DNA of 64,000 nt from Bin55 sp963667455 (GTDB lineage Bacteria; Pseudomonadota; Gammaproteobacteria; Pseudomonadales; Azotimanducaceae). Below the pieces are notes generated by a model, which saw nothing but the letters and a program-made list of their open reading frames with translations, did not search any database and was not told the DNA's origin. Where the stretch lies: assembly GCA_963667455.2 (NCBI GenBank), contig CAXXFR010000026.1:1-64000 (forward strand), given 5' to 3'. Position 1 is the stretch's first letter. The number at the start of each line of letters is the position of its first letter. The translations under genes and the position numbers were made by a program. Positions 9,428 through 17,725 of this stretch are shown in pieces.

Positions 9428-9658
9428 CTACGACCGGTGCTGATCCGTGTACGGTAGCAACGCAAGGTAGCGAGCGCGCTTGATTGCACGGGCCAGCTGG
9501 CGTTGATACTTGGCACTGGTTCCCATCATTCGAGCCGGCACGATCTTGCCAGTCTCGCTGATGTACTGTCGCAACGTTTCCAAATCCTTGTAGTCGATTT
9601 CTTTGATGCCCTGTTCGGTGAATCGACATGTACGTCTTCGACGAAAGGTGCGTGCCAT
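9428..9658 (-). CDS. rpsR: 30S ribosomal protein S18
   Basis: Small-subunit protein that binds 16S rRNA as a pair with S6. The 76 residues match. The core DYKDLETLRQYISETGKIVP and TSAKYQRQLARAIKRARYLALLPY are diagnostic. It lies two bases after rpsF. No priB lies between rpsF and rpsR. Confidence 0.97.
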   Translation of the reverse strand: MARTFRRRRTCRFTEQGIKEIDYKDLETLRQYISETGKIVPARMMGTSAKYQRQLARAIKRARYLALLPYTDQHRS

Positions 9659-9660
9659 GG

Positions 9661-10245
9661 TTACTTCTCCTCTTCTGTCTCTTCTGATTCGGAACTTTCC
9701 GTTTCGGTCTCGACGGCAGGTGAGTCTTCAGATTCGTCAGTGCTCTCGGATTCATTAGTTTCGGCAGTCGCCTCGACGGTTTCCGATTCAGATTCCTCTT
9801 CGGTTGTTTCCTGGTCTTCTTCGGACTCTTCAGCCTGTTGTGCGCTGTCTTCTCGTGCCCGTCGACGCGCTTCCATTTCCTGTTCGCGTCGTCGTTCTCG
9901 TTCCTTGTCTCGTTCCTGTTCCTTGAGCTCCTCTTCGTAGATCTTCGATGTCTCTGTCTCCGGTGCCTTGCGGGACAAGATCATGTTGCGAAGCACAGCG
10001 TCGTTGAAGCGAAACGCACTTTCCAGCTCTTCGAGTACCGCCGTCGGCACTTCGATGTTGAGCAGGACGTAGTGCCCTTTGTGAATTTTGGAGATTGGAT
10101 AGGCGAGCTGGCGCCGTCCCCAATCCTCGCACCGGTGGATCGTCCCGCCTTCGCGCTCAATCATGGCACGATACCTGTCGATCATTCCGGGCACCTGCTC
10201 GGATTGATCGGGGTGGACTATGAACACGATTTCGTAGTGTCGCAT
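9661..10245 (-). CDS. rpsF: 30S ribosomal protein S6 with long acidic tail
   Basis: Small-subunit protein, partner of S18. I start it at the ATG at 10243-10245 (MRHYEIVFIVHPDQ) because an AAAGGAGG ribosome site sits five bases upstream; an in-frame TTG at 10263 lies before that site. Residues 1-100 are a normal S6 fold. About 95 further residues follow: a charged Glu/Arg segment, then some 50 residues almost entirely Glu, Ser, Thr and Asp, ending EEEK. Typical S6 is 95-135 residues, so this tail is unusually long. Some enterobacterial S6 proteins carry a short glutamate tail extended by RimK. Confidence 0.93.
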   Translation of the reverse strand: MRHYEIVFIVHPDQSEQVPGMIDRYRAMIEREGGTIHRCEDWGRRQLAYPISKIHKGHYVLLNIEVPTAVLEELESAFRFNDAVLRNMILSRKAPETETSKIYEEELKEQERDKERERRREQEMEARRRAREDSAQQAEESEEDQETTEEESESETVEATAETNESESTDESEDSPAVETETESSESEETEEEK

Positions 10246-10379
10246 GTAGCCTCCTTTCGGCAATAGTCCCCAGCGAGACCAATCAGGGCTAGGAACAAGG
10301 AGTAGATTTCTAAGCGCGAACTGTCGTCCGCACGCGAATTGTAACGAAAAGGGCTAAATCCCGCTTCGTTGTCAGCGAC

Positions 10380-11135
10380 TCAGCTTTGTATTCGCTGGCG
10401 TACCGCTTCGTACAGCAAGACTCCGGTCGCCACAGCAACGTTGAGACTCTCCACATCGCCGAGCATGGGAATCGACACCAAGTGGTCGCATTTGGAGGCT
10501 GTCAATTGCCGCATGCCTTTCTCTTCGCCGCCGACAACAAGAACGGAAGCCACTTTGAAGTCCACTTCGGTGTAGCCGACCTCTGCATCGTTGGATGTTC
10601 CGGTGACCCAGCAACCGTTTTGCTTCAACCAGTCCAAGCGTCGAGCCAAGTTCGACACGCCCACAAGGAAAACCGAGTCCAATGCGCCGGTGGAAGTTCG
10701 GTGGACGACATCAGTGATGGGTGCACTGCGGTTTTTCGTCAACAGAACCGCGTCCACTCCTGCACCTACTGCGGTGCGAAGGCACGCGCCCACATTGCGT
10801 GGGTCCTGAATTCCGTCCAACGCCAGTATGAGGGGAGCATCCCATTCCTGGAATGTTCGCTCAAACTCTTGCTCCGTGCGCAGCTCAAACGCATCGATCT
10901 CGAGAATCACTCCCTGATGAGGTTCTCCAGCGGCGATCCGATCCAGGTTGTTGCGAGGAACCACCTTCACTCTGACTTGGTTTTGTGTTGCCAAGTCTCG
11001 TACCGCCATGAGACGCTTGCCGCGGAAGCCGGATGCCAAGAGCACGCGACGAACTCGCTTCGGAGACGTTGAGAGCATCGAGACGGCGCTGTGAATGCCG
11101 TAGACGTGACTGTCGCTGCGACGATTCTCAGTCAT
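10380..11135 (-). CDS. rlmB: 23S rRNA (guanosine-2251-2'-O)-methyltransferase RlmB
   Basis: SpoU-family (SPOUT) methyltransferase that modifies G2251 in the 23S P-loop. The 251 residues match. The N-terminal substrate-binding domain opens with VYGIHSAVSML. The catalytic knot shows LDGIQDPRNVGACLRTA near residue 145, then VGGEEKGMRQL and SIPMLGDVESLNVAVATGVLLYE, the usual three motifs. Its start overlaps the rnr stop by four bases, so the two are probably cotranslated. Confidence 0.96.
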   Translation of the reverse strand: MTENRRSDSHVYGIHSAVSMLSTSPKRVRRVLLASGFRGKRLMAVRDLATQNQVRVKVVPRNNLDRIAAGEPHQGVILEIDAFELRTEQEFERTFQEWDAPLILALDGIQDPRNVGACLRTAVGAGVDAVLLTKNRSAPITDVVHRTSTGALDSVFLVGVSNLARRLDWLKQNGCWVTGTSNDAEVGYTEVDFKVASVLVVGGEEKGMRQLTASKCDHLVSIPMLGDVESLNVAVATGVLLYEAVRQRIQS

Positions 11136-13081
11136 GGACGTTTGCGTCCTCTTCGATTGAAACGATGGCGTACTCGTTGGATGCCCTTTTCCTTCTCGTC
11201 CACATCCGCCAAAGCAAGATCAAGCTTCGCTTCCTCAGGGTTCACATTCACCAGTCGAACCTTCAAGACATCCCCAAGCTGATAGGTCTTTCCAGTGCTG
11301 ACTCCTCGCAAAAAATCTCCGTCGTATTCGAAGTAGTCTCCGCCGAGCGAGGAAACATGCACCAGACCGGATACGAAGTAGGCATCCAGCTCAACAAACA
11401 CTCCAAAGTCCTCCAGCCCCACAATGAAACCACGAAACATCTTCCCGATCTTTGTCTTCAACAGTGTGCACTTCAGCCAGGATTCAACCCGACGACTGGC
11501 ATCGTCTGCCCGACGCTCGCACTGGGATAGGTGGTTTCCGAGAGACTTGTGCTGAATTGGCACTCCCGAGTCCTTCGATTTGCCGGCCAACACTCCCTTG
11601 ATCAAACGATGAACGTAGAGGTCCGAGTAGCGACGAATGGGAGATGTAAAGTGCGAGTACTCATTAAGTGCCAGACCGAAGTGTCCCGAGTTGTCGAAAG
11701 AGTAGACAGCCTGCTTCATCGAACGCAACACCTGCAACTCCCACACCCATGGCACCTTGCTACCGGAACGAATGCGTTCAAGCAATGACTGAACGGATCT
11801 GGAGTCGTTTCCTCGCACATGGTGATTGAGTTCTCCCCACGCATTCAGACTTCTCATCAGGTCCCCAAACGAATCGGCATCCGGCCCTTCGTGCACTCGA
11901 TACATGGGATTCAAACCGTGCTGTTGCAGAAAACGAGCGGCACAAACGTTGGCCGCAATCATAGACTCCTCGATTAGTCCGTGAGCAGAGTTTCTATCTT
12001 GCACCTGAACCTCTGTTGGAACTCCTCGCGATACTCGAACGAAAGATTCCCTTGATGTGAAGTCCAAAGCACCTCTCGACTGACGTTCCTGCGCCATCGC
12101 TCGATGAAGCTTGTGCAAGGCTCGCAAGGAACGATTGATAACGACTGATCGACCCGATAGGTTTCCCTTCTCAGCTTCGGCGGCTTCGGTGTAGGTGAGT
12201 CGCGCCGACGACCGGATCACTGACTCGTGGAATTTGAACGACGAAATCGAACCAGTCGAGTCGATAAGCATCTCGCATACAACAGCTAGTCGGTCTTGAT
12301 GAGGCTTGAGTGAACAGACGTCGTTTGAGAGTTCAAACGGAAGCATCGGTACTACACGATCCGGCAGATACACCGAGTTGCCTCTTCGGCGTGCCTCCGC
12401 GTCAATCTGATCACCATCAAGGACGTAGTGAGCGACATCGGCAATTGCAACCAAAAGTCGCCACGATTTGTCCTCGCAAACCTCCGCGTACACCGCATCG
12501 TCGAAGTCACGGGCCGTCTCGCCATCTATTGTTACGAAACTCACGTCGCGCAGGTCCGTGCGGCCTGCGAGTGACTCAGCGTCTAGCGTCTTAGCTGAAA
12601 TTCCCGATTTCGGTCCGAAAGCGGCTTCGTCCTGTGGGACTTCAAAGGCTCTCAACATCGCCTGAGCGGCTCTCTCTACCTCGTTGGCGGCTTTGAAGAC
12701 ATCAACGACGACCCCACGCGCAGTTGGCGGCTGTGATCCCTTCACTCGTACCTTGACGATGTCCCCTTGCTGCACCCCTTTTGCCGGCGAGAAGTAGATT
12801 GTTGAAAAGTCCGAAGGAGCGAGAAGCTGAAGCTGCCAGCCGTGGGAACTCTTGCTTGCCAGTCCAGTGACGACACCTGAACTACCACTCCCAGGCGTTG
12901 AAACAGCACCCAGCTGATAGCGATTGTCTGGTGTTCGGATCACTTCCCCATCTTTCTGCATGGATTCGAGCAGGTCGGTGATTCCACGAGCGTTGCGGAG
13001 CAGACCAACCAGTTTGCCAAAAGAGATAGGTCCCGACTTCTTGAGAATCTTCCGAATCCGCGACTTTGAGGCCTTTGTCAC
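11132..13081 (-). CDS. rnr: Ribonuclease R (short form)
   Basis: Processive 3'-5' exoribonuclease for structured RNA. An N-terminal winged-helix-like segment (1-55) precedes one cold-shock-type domain (about 60-140), the RNB catalytic domain with TIDGETARDFDDAVYAE (the aspartates bind metal), and a C-terminal S1 domain beginning GKMFRGFIVGLEDFGVFVEL. At 649 residues it is well below the E. coli protein (813): it lacks the long basic tail and has less N-terminal sequence. It starts with GTG and is the first gene of the pair with rlmB. Confidence 0.92.
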   Translation of the reverse strand: MTKASKSRIRKILKKSGPISFGKLVGLLRNARGITDLLESMQKDGEVIRTPDNRYQLGAVSTPGSGSSGVVTGLASKSSHGWQLQLLAPSDFSTIYFSPAKGVQQGDIVKVRVKGSQPPTARGVVVDVFKAANEVERAAQAMLRAFEVPQDEAAFGPKSGISAKTLDAESLAGRTDLRDVSFVTIDGETARDFDDAVYAEVCEDKSWRLLVAIADVAHYVLDGDQIDAEARRRGNSVYLPDRVVPMLPFELSNDVCSLKPHQDRLAVVCEMLIDSTGSISSFKFHESVIRSSARLTYTEAAEAEKGNLSGRSVVINRSLRALHKLHRAMAQERQSRGALDFTSRESFVRVSRGVPTEVQVQDRNSAHGLIEESMIAANVCAARFLQQHGLNPMYRVHEGPDADSFGDLMRSLNAWGELNHHVRGNDSRSVQSLLERIRSGSKVPWVWELQVLRSMKQAVYSFDNSGHFGLALNEYSHFTSPIRRYSDLYVHRLIKGVLAGKSKDSGVPIQHKSLGNHLSQCERRADDASRRVESWLKCTLLKTKIGKMFRGFIVGLEDFGVFVELDAYFVSGLVHVSSLGGDYFEYDGDFLRGVSTGKTYQLGDVLKVRLVNVNPEEAKLDLALADVDEKEKGIQRVRHRFNRRGRKRP

Positions 13082-13244
13082 GGGCTCGTTACGAATTTCT
13101 TAGATAAATGCCAATTTCCTCGACATTCGGCTGTGCTCCACCTGTTCATCCGCCAACCTGTTCGAGCACTCCCAACGCAATAGATTTGGTGTTGCGAGAA
13201 CGATCAAGTCAATCTTCCAATCGCCGAGGATGTCCAAATTTGGA

Positions 13245-13628
13245 TTACCCACTGGAGCGTGTCACGAAGCTATCCTGACACCAGCTCAAATATTCCTGCA
13301 TCCGATCAATATAGGCTTCCGAGTCCCACTTCTTGTCCTTTAGCGTTTCGGCAATTCGCAACTTCAGTCTATCTTTTGCTCGCTGAGTTCTATCTTTGTC
13401 ATCGGGTGCACGACTTATCGTAGCTCGATAGAAGCCTCCCAGATTCTCGATTTTTGCTGCGAAATAAACTAACTTCATGTTCTCGGCAACTGTCTCTGGA
13501 AAGTGTTCTGCGCAGGAAGCAAAAATAGATCCATGGGAGGAATCCACGGAACTAGAATGCGGCACCGAAAAAGGCCAACAAGCAACCAACATTGTTGCTA
13601 TCACACGACCGAATGTACGAATTCTCAT
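13245..13628 (-). CDS. Hypothetical secreted protein
   Basis: Not recognised. I start it at the ATG at 13626-13628, which has an AAGGAG site; the frame is open 29 codons further upstream but without such a site. The 127-residue product opens with a Sec-type signal peptide (two arginines, then a hydrophobic core to about residue 20). The mature part is mostly helical and charged, with two cysteines (CAEHF and SWCQD) that could form a disulfide. Together with the next gene it interrupts the conserved rnr / tRNA-Leu / purA neighbourhood. Confidence 0.6.
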   Translation of the reverse strand: MRIRTFGRVIATMLVACWPFSVPHSSSVDSSHGSIFASCAEHFPETVAENMKLVYFAAKIENLGGFYRATISRAPDDKDRTQRAKDRLKLRIAETLKDKKWDSEAYIDRMQEYLSWCQDSFVTRSSG

Positions 13629-13853
13629 CTTGCTACTCCTTACTCCGTTGTTATGTTGTCGAAACAATTTCTGTCGTTCGCTGATGCTTGCCGAATTCAC
13701 AAACAACACCAGCAATTGAAAAATCCAATTCTCGGTCTGTACCTCAACAATCGATCCCGACTAGCCCAGTCTGAAGTCCAGTGAACATGGCGTGGAGACC
13801 AACCAAATTTCCTACAAGCTACGACCACAATTTCGGTCTCCCAAGGTTCGACT

Positions 13854-14585
13854 CTAGTTCAGTTCTAGTTTCTCGTGACACACCCGATCATCAGTGGAAG
13901 CATCAATAAGAGTACCCGCTATGTCAATGGCAAATTTAGATTGCTCGCGTGCATACTCAATAAACGTAGTCGACTTCGTCGTGTCGTTTTCTATAAATGC
14001 CATCCAGTCGCCAAAACTCAATTTGATCTTGTCATTCAAAGCCTCGACGGATCGATCCAAACATTCTCTATACTTAGCCATTTCATCCGAGTGCGACTCG
14101 GAAAAAGCAAGTGACATGGCATCGAAAGTTGAATTTTGAACTTCGACACTTAGCTCAACTAAACCAACTTGGGAGAGCAATGACTTGCCGACCAATCCAA
14201 AAATCAAGGAAACATCGCTCTTCGACTCTGGTAACACTTTAGACTCAAACTCGTCAACTTTGCCCATGTAGTCGTCAATCTCTTTGACTTCCATCCCGAA
14301 GAAAGTGAGAGTCGGTTTTGCTACTACTCGAAACCTCTCAAACCCATCCATCGTGTCCCATCCCTCCGAGATAACGTAGGGGTAGACCTCCGGAAGAGTC
14401 TTCTTCAGTCGAGCAAGTTCGTCTATTGTCCAATTGGACAGGTGAGAGTCCTTGTACTTCTCGATAGCTGCGTCGAGTTCGCTGTTGACCTGCTCCTCGT
14501 CTTCTTGCGCCCAGCTCCAAGTCCCACACAAAACAGCAACGCAAAAGAATCCCACTAGCAAGGGATCTAGCTTGTGCCTGTTCAT
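13854..14585 (-). CDS. Hypothetical secreted protein
   Basis: Not recognised. The 243 residues begin with a clear signal peptide (LLVGFFCVAVLCGTWSWAQ, probably cut after Ala). The mature protein is acidic and helix-rich, with two cysteines (YRECLD and DRVCHE). It lies upstream of the other secreted gene on the same strand, separated by about 225 bases, so they may form a transcription unit. There is no similarity I could see between the two. Confidence 0.6.
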   Translation of the reverse strand: MNRHKLDPLLVGFFCVAVLCGTWSWAQEDEEQVNSELDAAIEKYKDSHLSNWTIDELARLKKTLPEVYPYVISEGWDTMDGFERFRVVAKPTLTFFGMEVKEIDDYMGKVDEFESKVLPESKSDVSLIFGLVGKSLLSQVGLVELSVEVQNSTFDAMSLAFSESHSDEMAKYRECLDRSVEALNDKIKLSFGDWMAFIENDTTKSTTFIEYAREQSKFAIDIAGTLIDASTDDRVCHEKLELN

Positions 14586-14904
14586 CAGATGCTTCCTTCA
14601 ACGACTTCGTGTTGGCAGGTTCAATAATACAGCAGAAGTGCACTCTCCCGTTGCTCTTACTCTAGTGCTCGAACTCAGCACTGCCATGGGTTGCAACGAT
14701 GCCTCTTGACGCAGGATATCGGCTACGTACTCAGGTCGTGGTCCAGCAATACATGATGGGCTTGTAAAATACTTGCGTTCACGTTGGTGTGCGATTGCTC
14801 TCGATGGCCTGCACAAGAACCGTGCAGAAGAGCTGTTTCAACCATCAACAGGATGCTCTCCCGTTCGACATTCCGCAAGCTAGTAGCGTGAGTGTTCGCA
14901 CGAT
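14586..14904. other. Intergenic region before tRNA-Leu
   Basis: About 320 bases between the secreted-protein gene and tRNA-Leu. It should hold the promoters of both. I saw no open reading frame with coding character, no strong terminator and no repeat, apart from a GCACG just before the tRNA that complements the sequence following its 3' strand. Confidence 0.35.
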
Positions 14905-14992
14905 GCCGAGATGGTGAAATTGGTAGACACGCCAGCTTCAGGTGCTGGTGGGGGCAACCCCGTGGAGGTTCGAGTCCTCTTCTCGCGTGCCA
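14905..14992 (+). tRNA. tRNA-Leu(CAG), atypical acceptor stem
   Basis: Class II tRNA with a long variable arm. The D-arm has AAATTGGTAGACA, the anticodon stem-loop is CCAGC-TTCAGGT-GCTGG with anticodon CAG at 14939-14941, and the T-loop is TTCGAGT. The acceptor is odd: 5' GCCGAGA faces 3' TCTCGCG, so pairs 3-7 form but 1:72 and 2:71 do not. A GCACG just upstream can pair with CGTGC in the 3' flank, as if four bases had been inserted in a longer stem. A CCA occurs at 14990-14992. A tRNA-Leu here, near purA and rnr, fits the conserved gene order. Confidence 0.85.
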
Positions 14993-15010
14993 CTCTTTGG
15001 GACTGCCGCG

Positions 15011-15961
15011 TCAGGGCGTAGCCGTCAAGCCGTTTTCTATACCCTTCGCAACCATGCACACAGCATTGTGAGCATGCAGGCTCTCGTAGTGTTCGACTCG
15101 AACCAGAAAATCAAGAATGTCGGATTCTGCATCAAGGCACTCCTTCAATCGTCGCCCGGCATCTTCGCAAAACATCGGGTTTTGACCGTTGAGCAGTGCG
15201 AATTCCTGTTCGTCCACTCGCTTAACCGCAGTTTGCACCGGAGTTGCCAGTGCAGACTCAACCTGGTCAACGAGATGGGTTAGTGGAAAGGACTCTTGTG
15301 TTGGATCCAGACGAACCACAACAACAGCCGAACTCCTCTGTCCATGCGGAGTTGCAACGATTCCTTCGTCGGTGCCTAACCAGTGTCGAATTCGGGTAGC
15401 GCTTACCGATCCTACCGAGCCGAAGTCCTGATCGAATTGGTGTTGAATCGATTGACGGGCCAATGCAGCCGATGCGGGGCACGTGCTGGAGTAGTGGACG
15501 GTGAACTGCAGTTCAACCAACTTCTGGTCGCGAGTCAACTGTCCCCGAACACACACCTCGTAGCTGTTCCACCCTGAGTGATCCGAGACTAGCGAGTTAC
15601 GTCTTAAGTACTGGTCGCAGGTGAATTCGACAAATGCACGAGTCGACAAATCCTCGTGCGATTCCAGCATTTGATCCAAGAACGCACTGACTGAAGCGGG
15701 AGACAAGGGATGTTTACCCGCCTTTTCGTCGAGCAATACGTATAGCCGAGACATATGGATCCCTTTAGCTTTGGGATCGCACAGATCGACGTACAGTTGC
15801 ACCGTGCTGGGAGCATTGCGTACTTCGTCCCCGTCTCGAAACGTCATAGGCAGGCGAATCTCGCTCATCCCCACCCAATCGAGCGTATCGTGCTCGGTCT
15901 TGAGGATACGCATTGCCACATCTGGCATGACCTGATCAGCAATGGAATAGAGCTTGTTCAT
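15011..15961 (-). CDS. folE2: GTP cyclohydrolase FolE2 (type IB)
   Basis: Zinc-independent alternative to FolE; makes 7,8-dihydroneopterin triphosphate from GTP, the first step of folate synthesis. Family marks are GIHMSRLYVLLDEK, the cysteine region YSSTCPASAALARQ (usually SPCPCSK-like) and ATPHGQRSSAVVVV. I start it at MNKLYSIADQV (ATG 15959-15961); an upstream in-frame TTG is possible and neither has a strong ribosome site. About 316 residues, family length. It lies on the minus strand, opposite in direction to the adjacent tRNA-Leu. Confidence 0.9.
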   Translation of the reverse strand: MNKLYSIADQVMPDVAMRILKTEHDTLDWVGMSEIRLPMTFRDGDEVRNAPSTVQLYVDLCDPKAKGIHMSRLYVLLDEKAGKHPLSPASVSAFLDQMLESHEDLSTRAFVEFTCDQYLRRNSLVSDHSGWNSYEVCVRGQLTRDQKLVELQFTVHYSSTCPASAALARQSIQHQFDQDFGSVGSVSATRIRHWLGTDEGIVATPHGQRSSAVVVVRLDPTQESFPLTHLVDQVESALATPVQTAVKRVDEQEFALLNGQNPMFCEDAGRRLKECLDAESDILDFLVRVEHYESLHAHNAVCMVAKGIENGLTATP

Positions 15962-16028
15962 ATATTGGAGATAACAGAGCAATCAAGTGCAGGATCGACC
16001 AATACCCAATGCGTGCAACGCAATCCGG

Positions 16029-16223
16029 TCAATCCGTCGTGGACGCCTTCTCTTCTTCTGTGAGTTCGCGAGCTTCGGAAACAACCATCACGGGAATGCC
16101 GTCGCGAACGGGATAGGCAAGCCCGGATTCGAAACACCAGAGTTCGTTTCTGGTCTTCTGATACTTCAATTCAGCCTTCGTCAGCGGGCAAACCAGCAGG
16201 TCCAAAAGCTTAGAATCGATCAT
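16029..16223 (-). CDS. Trm112-like small protein (YcaR family)
   Basis: A 64-residue protein of the UPF0434/YcaR group, related to Trm112, a small partner that stabilises methyltransferases in eukaryotes; its bacterial role is unclear. The signature is LLDLLVCPLTKAEL at the start and FESGLAYPVRDGIPVMVVSEAREL in the middle. The usual zinc site is incomplete, with cysteines only at positions 12 and about 30. It lies 30 bases after purA and about 70 before folE2. Confidence 0.8.
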   Translation of the reverse strand: MIDSKLLDLLVCPLTKAELKYQKTRNELWCFESGLAYPVRDGIPVMVVSEARELTEEEKASTTD

Positions 16224-16253
16224 GCGCGCATTGTACGATTCACGTCAACGGCA

Positions 16254-17552
16254 CTACGCGAATATCTCACTGTCGCAACAGATCATCGAATCGCGCTCCG
16301 CCCCTGTCGAGATTCCCGCAACTTCGACTTCGGCCAGTTCTTCCAATCGATCGATGTATGCTCGGGCTTCGGCGGGCAGACGATCTCTTGATCGAACATG
16401 GGCGGTAGACTCGCTCCATCCCGGCATGTCTTCGTACACGGGTTTCACCTGCGACAAGTATTCCCCATCGAAGGAATTCACAATCCGGCGATTGATGCCG
16501 CTTTCGTCGTAGTCGACGGCAATTCGGATGCGGTCAAAACCATCGAGTACATCGAATTTCGTGAGAAACAATTTCGATACGCTGTTGACTTGAATAGCGT
16601 GCTTCAGAGCTACCGCATCCAGCCAGCCGCACCGGCGAGGACGACCCGTCGTGGCACCGAACTCATTCCCATGGTCGGCAAGACGCCGGCCATCCGAATC
16701 GAACAACTCCGTCGGGAACGGACCATTCCCCACTCGAGTCGCATAGGCCTTGACCACTCCTAGCACCTGATCGATATGTCGGGGCCCAACTCCCGCACCT
16801 GTCGCCACTCCTCCTGCGACGGTGTTGGAAGATGTGACAAACGGATAGGTTCCAACATCGACATCGAGCATGGTTCCCTGTGCCCCTTCGAAGAGAATCG
16901 TCCCTTCGTCTCGTCGTATTTGGTGAAGCATTGCGACGGTATCGCACGCAAGGGGTTCAAGAAATTCGGCAAACTCCGCCAACAAACTCTTCGTTGCCGC
17001 GGGATCCACTGCATCGGCTTGGTGGTAGTTGACTAGCGCGTGATTGTGATACTCGAAGAGTTCATCGATCTTGGACTCGCACAGTTTGGCATCGAACACA
17101 TCCGACACTCGAACGCTACGACGAGCCACCTTGTCTTCATATGCGGGCCCAATGCCTCGTAGTGTGGTGCCGATCTTTTCGCCACCGCTGTGAGATTCCC
17201 GAGCGGCATCCAACGCTTTGTGACAAGCAAGTACGAGCGGGCACTCCATGCTGACTCGCAATCGCTCGCGAATTGGGATTCCACGACCCTCCAGCATCCT
17301 GCACTCGCTCATCAACGAATCGGGAGCCACAACCACTCCGTGTGCGATCACGCTGAGCGCAGACTCGTGAAGAATTCCCGACGGCACCAGATGCAGAACC
17401 GTCTTTTGCCCTTCGACGACCAGCGTGTGTCCGGCGTTGTCTCCTCCTTGAAACCGTACAACGGCCAACGCATCTCTCGACATGAGATCGACGACCTTGC
17501 CCTTGCCTTCGTCGCCCCATTGGAGACCGACTATGACAACTGAACGTGCCAT
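16254..17552 (-). CDS. purA: Adenylosuccinate synthetase
   Basis: GTP-dependent enzyme that joins IMP and aspartate on the way to AMP. The ATG at 17550-17552 gives 432 residues; a GTG immediately before is less likely. QWGDEGKGK at 11-19 is the phosphate loop and GGDNAGHT follows near residue 38. TTGRPRRCGWLDA appears near residue 300 and LPAEARAYIDRLEEL near the end. It follows hflC after a strong hairpin, so it is probably transcribed from its own promoter. Confidence 0.96.
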   Translation of the reverse strand: MARSVVIVGLQWGDEGKGKVVDLMSRDALAVVRFQGGDNAGHTLVVEGQKTVLHLVPSGILHESALSVIAHGVVVAPDSLMSECRMLEGRGIPIRERLRVSMECPLVLACHKALDAARESHSGGEKIGTTLRGIGPAYEDKVARRSVRVSDVFDAKLCESKIDELFEYHNHALVNYHQADAVDPAATKSLLAEFAEFLEPLACDTVAMLHQIRRDEGTILFEGAQGTMLDVDVGTYPFVTSSNTVAGGVATGAGVGPRHIDQVLGVVKAYATRVGNGPFPTELFDSDGRRLADHGNEFGATTGRPRRCGWLDAVALKHAIQVNSVSKLFLTKFDVLDGFDRIRIAVDYDESGINRRIVNSFDGEYLSQVKPVYEDMPGWSESTAHVRSRDRLPAEARAYIDRLEELAEVEVAGISTGAERDSMICCDSEIFA

Positions 17553-17611
17553 CACTACCTACGTGATTGAGATTTCGGAGGAGGAGACTGTGCTGTCAGA
17601 AGGAAAGCGCA

Positions 17612-17651
17612 GCAAAAAGCGGCGCGGCCGTGACGAGACTACGACCGCGCC
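17612..17651 (-). terminator. Rho-independent terminator between hflC and purA
   Basis: On the minus strand an 11-pair GC-rich stem (17621-17651, one G-T pair, nine-base loop) is followed by a run of five T. It lies about 75 bases beyond the hflC stop and should end the hfl transcript before purA. Confidence 0.75.
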
Positions 17652-17725
17652 AGAACTGCACTCAGGACAGTCCGGCAGGAATGAACCTACCGGAAATCAA
17701 ACAAGGAGAACCACGAGTGCGTTCT

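Noticed and set aside
10386..11072. Plus-strand frame of 228 codons opposite rlmB
   Set aside because: Antisense shadow of a clearly conserved gene.
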